Source: Streptomyces sp. NBC_01317 (GTDB lineage: Bacteria > Actinomycetota > Actinomycetes > Streptomycetales > Streptomycetaceae). Taken from it: 64,000 nt of DNA. Location: NCBI RefSeq assembly GCF_035961655.1, contig NZ_CP108393.1:3331501-3395500 (forward strand). The letters run 5' to 3'. Both the position numbers and the translations under genes were made by a program. Below, in pieces: positions 34,920 to 45,007 of the stretch. The stretch's first letter is position 1. Every line of letters starts with the position of its first letter. Below the pieces are notes generated by a model. That model searched no databases, was not told where the DNA came from, and worked only from the letters and a program-made list of their open reading frames with translations.

Positions 34920-34990
34920 TCCCGAACCCGAACCCGAACCCGAACCCGCACCCGAACCCGAACCCGCACCCCCACCCCCACCCCATCACT
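34920..34990. repeat. Hexamer repeat CCCGAA/CCCGCA
   Basis: About nine tandem hexamers, mostly CCCGAA with CCCGCA variants, passing into a CCCCCA run, directly after the 3' end of nnr on its non-coding side. Simple-sequence DNA, no gene seen. Confidence 0.8.
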
Positions 34991-36485
34991 CACCCCCACC
35001 CACACTCCTCCAAGCCTCCCGCACCCCCTCCGCCACCTCATGCGCCGCCACCGGCGCCCCCCGGGACGCCAAGCGCCCCGCCAAGCCGTGCAGATACGCC
35101 GCCGCCGATGCCGCGTCCCTCGCCTCCAGGCCCGACGCCAGCAGTGAGCCCGCCAGGCCCGACAGCACGTCGCCGCTGCCCGCCGTCGCCAGCCATGGCG
35201 TGCCCGTCGGGTTCACCCGTACAGGCACCGACCTGTCCGGCGAGGCGATCAGGGTGGTCGAGCCCTTGAGCAGCACCGTCGCGCCGTACCGTGCCGCCAG
35301 TTCCCGTACCGCCGCCAGCCGGCCCGACTCCACCTCCGCGCGGTCCACCCCCAGCAGCGCCGCCGCCTCCCCCGCGTGCGGGGTGAGCAGGGTCGGCGCG
35401 GTACGCGCCCGTACCGTCGCCGGGTCCAGCGCGCGCAGACCGTCCGCGTCGACCAGGACCGGGACGTCCGACGCCAGTACGTCCGCCACGCCCGGTCCGT
35501 CGCCCAGCCCCGGGCCCACCGCCCACGCCTGCACCCGGCCCGCCTTCGACGGCGGGCCGTCGTGCACCAGCGTCTCCGGGTAGCGGGCGATCACCGTGCT
35601 CCCGCCGGGCCCCACGTACCGCACCGCCCCCGCACCACCCCGCAGCGCACCCGCCACCGCCAGCACCGCCGCGCCCGGATACCTCGCGGAACCGGCGACG
35701 ATCCCCACCACCCCCCGCCGGTACTTGTCGCTCTCGCCCGTCGGTTTCGGCAACAGCCGCGCCACGTCCGCGTGCTGGAGCGCCTCCAACTCCGGTACGG
35801 ACGGCAGGTACGGGCCCAGGCCGATGTCCACCAGCCGCACCGCCCCCGCGTACTCGCGCGCCGGGTCGATCAGCAGCCCCGGCTTGTACGCGCCGAAGGT
35901 CACCGTCGCGTCCGCCCGCAGCGCCTCCCCCTTCACCTCACCGGTGTCCGCCTCCACCCCGCTCGGCAGGTCCACGGCGACGATCACCCCGCTCCCCCCG
36001 CGCGCCGCCCGCGCCACCGGCACCGCGTCGGGGCGCAGCCCCCCGTGCCCGCCGATGCCCGTAATACCGTCCAGCACCAGGTCCGCCACCGCCAGCACCT
36101 CGAACGGGTCGTCCACGACCCGTCCGCCCTTGCCCAACAGCGCCGACAGGCCGCCTTCGTGCGTACGGTCCGGCGCCAGCAGCACCGCCGACACCCGCGC
36201 CCCCCTGGCCGCCAGCCGCGCCCCCGCGTACAGCGCGTCGCCGCCGTTGGCGCCGCTCCCGGCCAGGACGACGACCTTCGACCCGTACACCCGCCGCCCC
36301 ACCACCGACCCGGGCCCGGCCGCCGAGCCCGACGCCGGTCCCACCCCCGACCCACCGCCCAGCAGGTCCGCGCAGGCCGCCGCCAGCCCGGCCGCCGCGC
36401 GCTGCATCAGCGCGCCCTCCGGCAGCCGCGCCATCAGCTCCCGCTCGGTGTTCCGTACCGTCTCCACGCTGTAAGCAGTCCGCAT
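34986..36485 (-). CDS. nnr: Bifunctional NAD(P)H-hydrate epimerase/dehydratase
   Basis: A 499-residue fusion that repairs hydrated NADH and NADPH. The N-terminal YjeF epimerase part (residues 1-215) includes VLAGSGANGGDALYAGARLA. The C-terminal kinase-like dehydratase includes VLVDADGLRAL, LLTPHAGEAAALLGVDR and TAGSGDVLSGLAGSLLASGL. Both halves have normal length. It sits with acpS and glmS on the minus strand, as is usual in streptomycetes. Its 3' end adjoins simple-sequence repeats. Confidence 0.95.
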   Translation of the reverse strand: MRTAYSVETVRNTERELMARLPEGALMQRAAAGLAAACADLLGGGSGVGPASGSAAGPGSVVGRRVYGSKVVVLAGSGANGGDALYAGARLAARGARVSAVLLAPDRTHEGGLSALLGKGGRVVDDPFEVLAVADLVLDGITGIGGHGGLRPDAVPVARAARGGSGVIVAVDLPSGVEADTGEVKGEALRADATVTFGAYKPGLLIDPAREYAGAVRLVDIGLGPYLPSVPELEALQHADVARLLPKPTGESDKYRRGVVGIVAGSARYPGAAVLAVAGALRGGAGAVRYVGPGGSTVIARYPETLVHDGPPSKAGRVQAWAVGPGLGDGPGVADVLASDVPVLVDADGLRALDPATVRARTAPTLLTPHAGEAAALLGVDRAEVESGRLAAVRELAARYGATVLLKGSTTLIASPDRSVPVRVNPTGTPWLATAGSGDVLSGLAGSLLASGLEARDAASAAAYLHGLAGRLASRGAPVAAHEVAEGVREAWRSVGGGE

Positions 36486-36609
36486 ACGCCCATCTCTCCG
36501 TCCACACCCGGCACACCCGGCAGACCCAGCACACCCGGTCCACCCCGGCCAACCCGGTCCACCGCCAACGACCTACCCCCGCCCCCGCACTCCCCGCACC
36601 CCCGCCCCC

Positions 36610-36978
36610 TCACCCCTCCGCGATCACCACCGCCGAAGCCACCCCCGCGTCATGGCTCAGCGACACGTGCCAGTTCCGTACCCCCAGCTCCGCCGCCCGC
36701 GCCGCCACCGTCCCGAGCACGCGCAGCCTCGGCTGCCCGCTCTCCTCGACGTACACCTCCGCGTCGAGCCAGCGCAGCCCCCCGGGCGCGCCCAGCGCCT
36801 TCGCCACGGCCTCCTTCGCGGCGAACCGCGCCGCGAGGGACGCCGTACCGCGCCGCTCACCGCTCGGCAGCAGCAACTCCCGCTCCGAGAAGAGCCGTTC
36901 GACCATCTGGGGGGTACGCAGCAGCGACTCCCCGAACCGGTCGATCTCCGCGACGTCGATCCCCACCCCGATGATCAC
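36610..36978 (-). CDS. acpS: Holo-[acyl-carrier-protein] synthase AcpS
   Basis: A 122-residue phosphopantetheinyl transferase that loads coenzyme A's arm onto [22 protein letters not shown] holds the Mg-binding Asp8, and [14 protein letters not shown] holds the Glu-Ala-x-x-Lys motif; [20 protein letters not shown] ends the fold. Length is normal for AcpS. It is followed 124 bp later by nnr, with a C-rich ACACCCGG-type repetitive gap (36490-36570) that shows no gene. Confidence 0.96.
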   Translation of the reverse strand: MIIGVGIDVAEIDRFGESLLRTPQMVERLFSERELLLPSGERRGTASLAARFAAKEAVAKALGAPGGLRWLDAEVYVEESGQPRLRVLGTVAARAAELGVRNWHVSLSHDAGVASAVVIAEG

Positions 36979-37044
36979 CCTGAACCCACTCCCTCACTCA
37001 CTCACTCACGCGCGCGCATCTCACCGACACCCGCACTCCCGCGC

Positions 37045-38892
37045 TCACTCCACCGTCACCGACTTCGCCAAGTTCCGCGGCTGGTCCACCTCGTTGCCCC
37101 GCGCCGTCGCCAGCTCGCACGCGAACACCTGCAACGGCACCGTCGCCACCAAGGGTTGCAGCAGCGTCGGCGTCACGGGGATGCGGATCAGATGGTCCGC
37201 GTACGGTGCCACCGCCTCGTCCCCTTCCTCCGCGATCACGATCGTGCGCGCCCCCCTGGCCCGGATCTCCTGGATGTTCGACACGATCTTGTCGTGCAGC
37301 ACCGACCGGCCGCGCGGCGAGGGTACGACGACCACCACCGGCAGGTCCTCCTCGATCAGCGCGATCGGCCCGTGCTTCAACTCGCCCGCCGCGAAGCCCT
37401 CGGCGTGCATGTACGCCAGCTCCTTCAGCTTGAGCGCGCCCTCCAGTGCCACCGGGTACCCCACGTGCCGCCCCAGGAACAGCACTGTCTTCTTGTCCTT
37501 GAGCGAGCGCGCCAGCTCCCGTACCGGCTCCATCGTCTCCAGGACCCGCTCCACCTCGCCCGAGATGTGCGACAGGTCCCGTACCACGGCCCGGATCTCG
37601 TCGCCCCACTTCGTCCCGCGCGACTGCCCCAGGTACAGCGCCACCAGGTAGCACGCCACCAACTGCGTGAGAAACGCCTTCGTGGACGCCACGGCCACCT
37701 CAGGGCCCGCGTGCGTGTACAGGACCGCGTCCGACTCCCTCGGGATGGTCGAGCCGTTCGTGTTGCAGATCGCCAGCACCTTGGCCCCCTGCTCCCGCGC
37801 GTGCCGCAGCGCCATCAGCGTGTCCATCGTCTCGCCGGACTGGGAGATGGCGATCACCAGCGTCCGCCGGTCCAGGATCGGGTCGCGGTAGCGGAACTCG
37901 CTCGCCAGCTCCACCTCGCAGGGGATACGGGTCCAGTGCTCGATGGCGTACTTCGCGATCAGCCCGGCGTGGAACGCCGTCCCGCACGCCACGATGACGA
38001 CCTTGTCCGCCTCCCGCAGCACCTCCGCCGGGATCCGCACCTCGTCCAGCGACAGCCGGCCCTCGCCGTCGATGCGTCCCAGCAGCGTGTCCGCCACCGC
38101 CTTCGGCTGTTCGGCGATCTCCTTGAGCATGAAGGACTCGTAGCCGGCCTTCTCGGCCGCCGAGGCGTCCCAGTCGATGTGGTACGCGTGGGTCTCGGCC
38201 GGCGCTCCGTGGAAGTCCGTCACCGTCACGCCGTCCCGGCGCAGCTCCACCACCTGGTCCTGGCCCAGTTCGATCGCCGAGCGCGTATGGGCGATGAAGG
38301 CCGCGACGTCCGAGGCCAGGAAGGCCTCGCCCGCGCCGACCCCCACCACCAGCGGGGAGTTGCGCCGCGCGCCCACCACCACGTCCGGCTCGTCCGCGTG
38401 TACGGCGACGAGGGTGAAGGCGCCGTCCAGGCGCCGGCACACCTGGCGCAGGGACTCCGCCAGGTCGCCACAGGCCGAGAACGCCTCGGCGAGCAGATGC
38501 GCGACCACTTCGGTGTCGGTCTCCGACTCCAGGTCGTGGCCCCGGTCGGTCAGTTCGGCGCGCAGGGCGGCGAAGTTCTCGATGATCCCGTTGTGGACGA
38601 CGGCGACACGTCCCGCGTTGTCCAGGTGGGGGTGGGCGTTGAGGTCCGTCGGGCCGCCGTGGGTGGCCCACCGGGTGTGCCCGATGCCGGTGGCACCGCT
38701 CGGCAGCGGCTGTTCCGCCAGTGACTTCTCCAGGTTGACGAGCTTGCCCGCCTTCTTCGACGTGGCGAGACCGCCGTCCGCGAGCACCGCGACCCCGGCC
38801 GAGTCGTAGCCCCGGTATTCGAGTCGTTTGAGGCCCGCGACGACCACATCGAGCGCCGACTGTCCACCGACATAACCCACAATTCCACACAT
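37045..38892 (-). CDS. glmS: Glucosamine-fructose-6-phosphate aminotransferase GlmS
   Basis: A 615-residue enzyme making glucosamine-6-phosphate from fructose-6-phosphate and glutamine, the first step to UDP-GlcNAc. The start MCGIVGYVG exposes the nucleophile Cys1 after Met removal. The glutaminase domain has HTRWATHGGP and GIIENFAALRAEL; two SIS sugar-isomerase domains follow (SQSGETMDTLMALRHAREQG, STKAFLTQLVACYLVALYLG), and the end NLAKSVTVE is the conserved C-terminal loop. Upstream is an array of 24-25-bp repeats shared with a divergent gene. No glmS ribozyme is visible. Confidence 0.97.
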   Translation of the reverse strand: MCGIVGYVGGQSALDVVVAGLKRLEYRGYDSAGVAVLADGGLATSKKAGKLVNLEKSLAEQPLPSGATGIGHTRWATHGGPTDLNAHPHLDNAGRVAVVHNGIIENFAALRAELTDRGHDLESETDTEVVAHLLAEAFSACGDLAESLRQVCRRLDGAFTLVAVHADEPDVVVGARRNSPLVVGVGAGEAFLASDVAAFIAHTRSAIELGQDQVVELRRDGVTVTDFHGAPAETHAYHIDWDASAAEKAGYESFMLKEIAEQPKAVADTLLGRIDGEGRLSLDEVRIPAEVLREADKVVIVACGTAFHAGLIAKYAIEHWTRIPCEVELASEFRYRDPILDRRTLVIAISQSGETMDTLMALRHAREQGAKVLAICNTNGSTIPRESDAVLYTHAGPEVAVASTKAFLTQLVACYLVALYLGQSRGTKWGDEIRAVVRDLSHISGEVERVLETMEPVRELARSLKDKKTVLFLGRHVGYPVALEGALKLKELAYMHAEGFAAGELKHGPIALIEEDLPVVVVVPSPRGRSVLHDKIVSNIQEIRARGARTIVIAEEGDEAVAPYADHLIRIPVTPTLLQPLVATVPLQVFACELATARGNEVDQPRNLAKSVTVE

Positions 38893-38986
38893 GTCGGCAG
38901 CCTAAGGCGCGGGACGCCACGCCCCGGGTAACCAGGCCCGTACGGTGGCCCCGGCCTTGTCGGTGCCGGACACCACGGCCGCCGCC

Positions 38987-39060
38987 ACAGCCGTTGCTTG
39001 TCGGTGCGCCAGAGCCGTCACTTGTCGGTGTGCACACAGCCGTCACTTGTCGGTGCACGC
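38987..39060. repeat. Three tandem 24-25-bp repeats (iteron-like)
   Basis: Units at 38987-39010, 39011-39035 and 39036-39060 share AGCCGT-Y-R-CTTGTCGGTG; a fourth CTTGTCGGTG lies at about 38956. They lie in the divergent gap between glmS and the module-protein gene, a suitable place for cooperative binding of a regulator. Confidence 0.65.
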
Positions 39061-39083
39061 GGCACCGCATTGAATGGGGCTTC

Positions 39084-41105
39084 GTGACACTTCGTACGCT
39101 GATCGCCCTGCCCCGGATGCTGCGCCACGGCGCCACCGTCGGCGCGGACCTGCCGCCGGACACGGCCGTCGTCCTCGACCCCGTCCACCCGGATCTGCGC
39201 GACGCGCTCCGGGCGGCGGCGGGCGGCGACCACGGGCCCGCGCGGGATCTGCTGGCGGCCACCCGGCGGGGCGCGGAGTGGGAGCGGCGCGGTATTTTCG
39301 TACCGCAGCTGGCCAGGAACGCCCTGCACCACCGCGGCTGGCTGGACGCCTGGCTGGCCGAGGCGCCGGAGGATCCGGACGCGGTGCTGGTCAAGGCCGA
39401 GCTGTGTGTGGCGCAGGCCTGGGAGATACGGACCGGGTCACGCGCGCAGGACGTGTCCAAGGACCAGTTCCAGGCGTTCTTCGCGCTGCTGGACGACGCG
39501 GTCCCGGTGATCAGTGCGGCGGCCGAGCTGAACCCCACCGATCCCGTGCCGTGGCAGATCGCGCTCACGCACGCGACGGGCAGTCAGGCGCCGCGCGAGG
39601 TCTTCGCCGCGTACTGGGCGGAGGCGACGGCCCGCGCCCCGCACCACTACGGCTGCCACCGCGCGGCGCTCCAGTACCTGTGCGAGAAGTGGCACGGCTC
39701 GCACGAGGAGATGTTCGACTTCGCGGAACAGGCGGCGGCGGAGGCGCTGCCCGGCTCGCAGCTGCACGCGCTGCCGCTGCTGGCGGCGGTCGAGTACGAG
39801 GTGGCGGCGGACCCCACGACGACCGCCGCGACGGCCGACACCGCGCTCGGCGCGCCCCGTAACCGCCCCGCCCCCGCCTTCACCTCCCACACCCCCTTCG
39901 GCGCCTCCCGCACCCCGGCCCGTACCCGGATCCACGCCGCGACGGAACGGGCCCTCGCACTGTCGGACGCCCACGCGCCGGGCGATCCGGAAGCGGCGAC
40001 CGTACGCAACCACCTCGCCCTGACGCTGATCCTGGCCGGACGGCACGCGGAGGCGCTGGAACAGTTCAGGCGGATCGGCACGCACGCGACGGAGCTTCCG
40101 TGGGCGTACTTCGGGGACGCGCGGGAGGAGTTCCTGGACTTTCGCAGGGGGGTACGGATGGAGGTCGCGGCACGCGTCAAGTTCTTCTCGACCCCCGTAC
40201 CGCCGCCGCTTCCCCCCGCCACGGACAGCACCACCCCCGCCGCCTCCACCTCCGCCTCAGCCGCCCTGCCCGCCACCTTCTCCCTCGCCGTCGTCTCCGC
40301 GCCCCCGCACCAGGTCGCGGAGGCGGCGCTGCTCTGCGGGGTCCCCCTGCGGATCGCACCGGCGGCCGACGGCGCCATGTCGTACGTCGAGCTGGCCGCG
40401 AACGCCACCCCGGGGCGGCGCGCCCGGCTCCTCGGCGAGGAGGGGCTCACCGCCGCCGCAGACACCTTCACCACGGGCGAGCGCTGGCCGGCCCTCGTCC
40501 TCCACCGCACCGCCGACCGCCACGGCTTCACCCTCCTCCGCAAGGGCAAGAAGGTGGCCGCCCACGAGTGGGACGAGGCGGCCCCGGTCCCCGACCAGGC
40601 GACGGCGGCGGCCACGGCGGCGGCCCTCGCCAAGGCGTACGGTGTCGCCGACCCGCGCCCCCTCACCGCCCTCCTGCGCGGCGCCAACGCCCCGGCGGAC
40701 CGGCAGCGGACGCTGACGGGGCTGCTGGGCCTCCCCCCGCTCCCCGAGACGTTCGGCAACCGGCCCGAGGCCCTCACCGCGCTGCCCGACGCCCATGTCC
40801 TGGTCAGCAGAGGCCTGTTGACCGGCATCAGGGAGTCCTTGGCGTCGGCGACCTCGTCGGCCGCCGGGAGCGCGTCCGCGCGCACGCGATCTCCCCGTGC
40901 CTCCTTCCCCCGCGCGGCCTTCCCCCGTCCCCGGCTCTGGTGGCTCCTCCACGTCCTGGGCCTGTGCCTTGCCGTGCCCGCCGCGGCCTACGCTTGGTGG
41001 TCCCCGGACATCGGCCCCTTCCGGGCGGTCAACTCGACGATCGCCGCGCTCTGGCTGACGACCCGCGTCACCCGCGCCTGGCGCCAGCGCCGCGCCCGTA
41101 CGTGA
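39084..41105 (+). CDS. Large protein with helical-repeat module and C-terminal membrane helices
   Basis: A 673-residue protein I do not recognise, from GTG 39084. Residues 1-360 form a helical, TPR-like module whose key blocks recur in the next gene: WEIRTGSRAQDVSKDQFQAF, LQYLCEKWHGSHEEMFDFA and FRRIGTHATELPWAYFGD. The middle (about 400-560) is a different alpha-beta region. Two hydrophobic helices near residues 620-665 (LWWLLHVLGLCLAVPAAAYA and a second one) anchor the C-terminus. A Pro/Thr/Ser/Ala linker sits near 375-395. It is divergent from glmS behind iteron-like repeats and is followed after 198 bp by its shorter paralogue and a membrane M16 peptidase. Confidence 0.75.
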   Translation: MTLRTLIALPRMLRHGATVGADLPPDTAVVLDPVHPDLRDALRAAAGGDHGPARDLLAATRRGAEWERRGIFVPQLARNALHHRGWLDAWLAEAPEDPDAVLVKAELCVAQAWEIRTGSRAQDVSKDQFQAFFALLDDAVPVISAAAELNPTDPVPWQIALTHATGSQAPREVFAAYWAEATARAPHHYGCHRAALQYLCEKWHGSHEEMFDFAEQAAAEALPGSQLHALPLLAAVEYEVAADPTTTAATADTALGAPRNRPAPAFTSHTPFGASRTPARTRIHAATERALALSDAHAPGDPEAATVRNHLALTLILAGRHAEALEQFRRIGTHATELPWAYFGDAREEFLDFRRGVRMEVAARVKFFSTPVPPPLPPATDSTTPAASTSASAALPATFSLAVVSAPPHQVAEAALLCGVPLRIAPAADGAMSYVELAANATPGRRARLLGEEGLTAAADTFTTGERWPALVLHRTADRHGFTLLRKGKKVAAHEWDEAAPVPDQATAAATAAALAKAYGVADPRPLTALLRGANAPADRQRTLTGLLGLPPLPETFGNRPEALTALPDAHVLVSRGLLTGIRESLASATSSAAGSASARTRSPRASFPRAAFPRPRLWWLLHVLGLCLAVPAAAYAWWSPDIGPFRAVNSTIAALWLTTRVTRAWRQRRART

Positions 41106-41303
41106 CCCGCGCCCGACGACGGGCACCCGTACCAACCCCTCACAGGCCCGGCCCCCGAAAACTCCCCGACTCCCTGTCAGTCCCCGGTGCTAACCTGCGC
41201 CTTCACCTCACGCACACATCGTGGGGACCCGTTCCCAGGGCCGTACGCGAGGCGCGCCTCCTTCCGCCCCGCCGTCCGCCGGCCCCCCGTACCGAGGACC
41301 GTC

Positions 41304-42251
41304 ATGCCTCAAGCCGAGCCGCTGGCTCGCCCCCAGTTCCATCCGTACGCCGCCATACCCGCGCTCGTGCCCCTGCGCACCGCCGCCAGGGCCGGTGACC
41401 TGCCCGCCGTGTTGCGCTTCTTCGAAGGGCTCACCGACGAGGACGACCGTGCGTACGCCTCCGCGCTCCTCGCGGAACTGACCGGCACGGAGAAGCTGTT
41501 CGAGCGGATCGAGGCCGAGGGGTCCGACGCCCCGCTCCCCCGGACCCTCCTCGCCCACCGGCGGGTGGTCATCGGCTGGAACATCCGCAGCGGGGCCCGC
41601 GCGCAGAACGTGTCGCGCCGGCAGTTCGACCAGTTCCACGCCTGGCTGCGCAAGGCCGAGCAGCTGCTGATCGACGTCTGCGCCGAGCACCCCGACTTCG
41701 CCCTGGCCTGGTCCGTACGCCTGACGACCGCGCGCGGTCTGGAGCTCGGGCAGAGCGAGGCGCGCCGCCGGTACGACCGGCTCGCCGAGCACCACCCCCA
41801 CCACCTCGCCGCGCAGAACTCACTGCTCCAGCAGCTGTGCCCCAAGTGGGGCGGGAGCTGGAAGGCCGCGCACGACTTCGCCCGCGAGCGCGCCGCCGCC
41901 GCGCCGGCGGGGAGCAACGCGGGCGAAGTCGTCGCGCAGGTCCACATCGAGCACTGGCTGGACCTCGACCCGGGCGAGGACGCGCGGTACATCACGCGGA
42001 CGGACGTCAGGGACGAGCTGGCCGCCGCGGCGGCCGCGTCCGTGCTCCACCCCGACCACCGTCCGACGTTCCGCTCGGTCGAGGCGCACAACCACTTCGC
42101 GATGGTGTTCGCGACGGCCGGTGAACACGCCCTGGCCGCATCGCACTTCCGCGCGATCGGCAACAACGCGACCGAGCGCCCGTGGACGTATCTGGGCGAC
42201 CAGGACGCCGCGTTCACGAAGCACCGCAAGCTCGCACTGGCGAAGGGCTGA
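41304..42251 (+). CDS. Paralogue of the helical-repeat module protein, soluble
   Basis: A 315-residue protein, ATG 41304 behind GAGGA. It consists of the same module as the upstream gene without its alpha-beta or membrane parts. Shared blocks: WNIRSGARAQNVSRRQFDQF, LLQQLCPKWGGSWKAAHDFA and FRAIGNNATERPWTYLGD. The spacing of blocks is the same in both proteins, so they are paralogues. No catalytic motif is seen; a protein-binding helical scaffold is the likely role. Only 4 bp separate it from the M16 peptidase gene, so those two are one operon. Confidence 0.8.
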   Translation: MPQAEPLARPQFHPYAAIPALVPLRTAARAGDLPAVLRFFEGLTDEDDRAYASALLAELTGTEKLFERIEAEGSDAPLPRTLLAHRRVVIGWNIRSGARAQNVSRRQFDQFHAWLRKAEQLLIDVCAEHPDFALAWSVRLTTARGLELGQSEARRRYDRLAEHHPHHLAAQNSLLQQLCPKWGGSWKAAHDFARERAAAAPAGSNAGEVVAQVHIEHWLDLDPGEDARYITRTDVRDELAAAAAASVLHPDHRPTFRSVEAHNHFAMVFATAGEHALAASHFRAIGNNATERPWTYLGDQDAAFTKHRKLALAKG

Positions 42252-42255
42252 TCCG

Positions 42256-44001
42256 ATGACGCAGCACACGTCCGCCACCCCCGCCACCGTCACCGGCGGG
42301 GAGCCCGGCATCCGCCTCACCGAGGTCGACGGCGTCCGGACACTCCTGGCCGCCGGCAGCGGCGAGATCACCGCCGGGCTGGTCTTCCGCGTGGGCGCCG
42401 CCGACGAGACGTACGCCACCTCCGGCATCACCCACCTCGTCGAGCACCTGGCCCTTTTCCGCCACGGCGTGTCCGACCTGCACTACAACGGCGCCACCGC
42501 CGCCACGTACACGATCTTCCACGCCACCGGCACGGCCGACGAGGTCGTCACGTACCTCAACGGTGTCTGCGACGCGCTGCGCGACCTGCCGCTGGAGCGG
42601 CTGGAGACCGAGCGCGAGATCCTGCGCACGGAGGCGGCGGGCCGCACCTACGGCCCCAACCACCAGCTGCCGCTGTGGCGTTACGGAGCCCAGGGGTACG
42701 GCCTGGTGAGCTACACCGAACTGGGGCCCTGGCACCTGACCGCCGATGCCGTGCGGGACTGGGCGGCCACCCGCTTCACCCGCGACAACGCGGTCCTGTG
42801 GATCACCAGCGACACCGTGCCGGACGGGCTGCGGCTCGACCTCCCCTCCGGGCCGCGCCACCCGATGCCGGCCGTCACCTCCGCGCTGCCCGTCACCCCC
42901 GCCTACATCACCGGCGAGGACGGTGGTGTGGTCATGGACGGCATCGTCCGGCGCTCCACCGCGGCCTCGCTCTTCGCCGAGGTCCTGGGCCGGGCGCTGT
43001 ACGCGGACCTGCGCCAGAAAGGCGGCTACTCGTACGCCACCGCCGGGCACTACAGCCCGCGCGACGCGGACTTCGCCACCATCACGGCGTTCGCCGACGC
43101 CCTCCCGCAGAAGCAGGACGCCGTGGTCGGCGGCTTTGTCGACGTCCTGGCCCGGCTCCGGGCCGGCCGCATCGAGCAGGCGGAGCTGGACGCGGCGCGC
43201 AACAAGGTCCTCAAGCAGTTCGACCACCCCGACGCGCACGCCGCGAGCCTGCCCTCGTACGCACTGAACCTGCTCGTCGACCACGCCAACGCGACCCGGG
43301 ACGAATACCGCGCCCAGCTGGCCGCCGTCACGGTGGACGACCTGCGCGACGTGGCCCGCGAGCTGCACTCCACGGCCCTGCTGGAGGTCCCCGGCCGGGG
43401 CGCCGACTGGGCGGGCTTCACCGAGGCGCCGCAGTTCTCCCCGGAGACCGACCGGCTCACCGGGACCCGGCACCAGTCGCACGACGACAAGGGCGTGGTG
43501 CTGACCGTGGCGGCCGAGGGGGTCGCTTTCAGCAGCCCCAAGGGGGTGATCACCGTCCGCTACGACCAGTGCGCCGCGATGGTCGCGTACCCCGACGGCG
43601 GCCGCCGCCTCACCGGCCACGACGGCTTCCAGGTCGTCGTGGAGCCCACGCTCTACGCGGACCTCACCCCGGACAGGATCGCGGCGATCGACGCGGGGGT
43701 CCCGCCCTCTGCGGTGGTACGGGCCCCGGAGCGCGCGCCGGAGCGGATCCCGCAGCCGCGCCCGGCGTCCGACGGCGGAGCCGGGACCGGTCCCAAGCCT
43801 GGGCTGACGGTGTTCTTCCTGTCGCTGGGCATCCTGGTCTGCGTCGTGGCCACCGTGTTCCTCGCCCTGATGGCCGTCGCGGCGACCTGGCTGGCCGAGC
43901 CGAGGCCGAGCGCGGGCGTCGCGGTCCTCTTCTGGGTGCTGACCGCCGCCCCGCCGCTCCTGATCAGGGTCCTGCGCAAGGCCCGGGCGAAGCATATGTG
44001 A
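42256..44001 (+). CDS. M16 family metallopeptidase with C-terminal membrane anchor
   Basis: A 581-residue protein from ATG 42256. The inverted zinc motif HLVEH lies at residues 60-64 in [22 protein letters not shown], and the downstream acidic helix [19 protein letters not shown] (116-134) supplies a candidate third ligand, so the peptidase looks active. A second, inactive M16 half follows (residues 180-410). Residues about 420-500 form another region, and two transmembrane helices close the protein ([20 protein letters not shown] and [18 protein letters not shown]). Membrane-anchored M16 enzymes in an operon with helical-repeat proteins are not something I know as a described system. coaA follows 23 bp downstream. 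Confidence 0.82.
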   Translation: MTQHTSATPATVTGGEPGIRLTEVDGVRTLLAAGSGEITAGLVFRVGAADETYATSGITHLVEHLALFRHGVSDLHYNGATAATYTIFHATGTADEVVTYLNGVCDALRDLPLERLETEREILRTEAAGRTYGPNHQLPLWRYGAQGYGLVSYTELGPWHLTADAVRDWAATRFTRDNAVLWITSDTVPDGLRLDLPSGPRHPMPAVTSALPVTPAYITGEDGGVVMDGIVRRSTAASLFAEVLGRALYADLRQKGGYSYATAGHYSPRDADFATITAFADALPQKQDAVVGGFVDVLARLRAGRIEQAELDAARNKVLKQFDHPDAHAASLPSYALNLLVDHANATRDEYRAQLAAVTVDDLRDVARELHSTALLEVPGRGADWAGFTEAPQFSPETDRLTGTRHQSHDDKGVVLTVAAEGVAFSSPKGVITVRYDQCAAMVAYPDGGRRLTGHDGFQVVVEPTLYADLTPDRIAAIDAGVPPSAVVRAPERAPERIPQPRPASDGGAGTGPKPGLTVFFLSLGILVCVVATVFLALMAVAATWLAEPRPSAGVAVLFWVLTAAPPLLIRVLRKARAKHM

Positions 44002-44024
44002 ACCCCGTACGAAACAATGGCCGA

Positions 44025-44975
44025 ATGATCACCCCCTACGTCGATCTCAGCCGGGCCGAATGGAGCGCCCTGCGGGACAAGACACCGCTGCCGCTCACCG
44101 CCGGGGAGGTCGAGCGGCTGCGGGGGCTCGGGGACGTCATCGACCTCGACGAGGTGCGGGACGTCTACCTGCCGCTCTCCCGGCTGCTGAATCTGTACGT
44201 CAAGGCCACGGCCGAGCTGCGCGGCGCGCTCAATACGTTCCTCGGGGACGCGGGCAACGGCCACGGCGCGCAGCGCGGCACGCCGTTTGTCATAGGGGTG
44301 GCCGGAAGTGTCGCCGTCGGGAAGTCCACCGTGGCGCGTCTCCTCCAGGCGCTGCTCGCCCGCTGGCCCGAGCACCCGCGCGTCGAGCGGGTGACCACCG
44401 ACGGCTTCCTGCTGCCGATGAAGGAGCTGGAGGCCCGGGGGCTGATGTCGCGCAAGGGCTTCCCGGAGTCGTACGACCGCCGGGCCCTGACCCGGTTCGT
44501 CGCCGACGTGAAGGCGGGGAAGGACGAGGTCACGGCGCCCGTCTACTCGCACCTGATCTACGACATCGTGCCGGGCGAGGTGCTGACCGTACGGCGGCCG
44601 GACATCCTGATCGTGGAGGGCATCAACGTCCTCCAGCCGGCGCTCCCCGGCAAGGACGGCAGGACGCGCGTCGGTCTCGCCGACTACTTCGACTTCAGTG
44701 TGTACGTGGACGCCCGCGCCGAGGACATCGAGAGCTGGTACCTGAACCGGTTCCGCAAGCTGCGCGAGACCGCGTTCCAGGACCCCTCCTCGTACTTCCG
44801 CAAGTACACGCAGGTGTCGGAGGAGGAGTCGCTGGACTACGCGCGCACGATGTGGCGGACCGTCAACCGGCCCAACCTGCTGGAGAACGTGGCGCCGACC
44901 CGGGGACGCGCCACACTGATCGTGCGCAAGGGCCCGGACCACAAGGTCCAGCGGCTGTCCCTGCGCAAACTCTGA
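44025..44975 (+). CDS. coaA: Pantothenate kinase type I (CoaA)
   Basis: A 316-residue kinase making 4'-phosphopantothenate, the committed step to coenzyme A. Walker A is [20 protein letters not shown]; downstream blocks [26 protein letters not shown] and [14 protein letters not shown] are as in bacterial CoaA. The ATG at 44025 is followed by the usual [16 protein letters not shown]. It lies 23 bp behind the M16 peptidase gene on the same strand, so readthrough is likely, and converges on glmM. Confidence 0.96.
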   Translation: MITPYVDLSRAEWSALRDKTPLPLTAGEVERLRGLGDVIDLDEVRDVYLPLSRLLNLYVKATAELRGALNTFLGDAGNGHGAQRGTPFVIGVAGSVAVGKSTVARLLQALLARWPEHPRVERVTTDGFLLPMKELEARGLMSRKGFPESYDRRALTRFVADVKAGKDEVTAPVYSHLIYDIVPGEVLTVRRPDILIVEGINVLQPALPGKDGRTRVGLADYFDFSVYVDARAEDIESWYLNRFRKLRETAFQDPSSYFRKYTQVSEEESLDYARTMWRTVNRPNLLENVAPTRGRATLIVRKGPDHKVQRLSLRKL

Positions 44976-45007
44976 CGGCCGCCGGGCCCGGGCCCACGGG
45001 CCGGACC

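Noticed and set aside
34920..34990. Telomere-like or origin-like repeat
   Set aside because: A short hexamer run without palindromes or DnaA boxes, located in core chromosome between essential genes.
38893..38986. glmS ribozyme/riboswitch
   Set aside because: That ribozyme is known from Firmicutes-type leaders upstream on the coding strand; no matching pseudoknot core is visible here.
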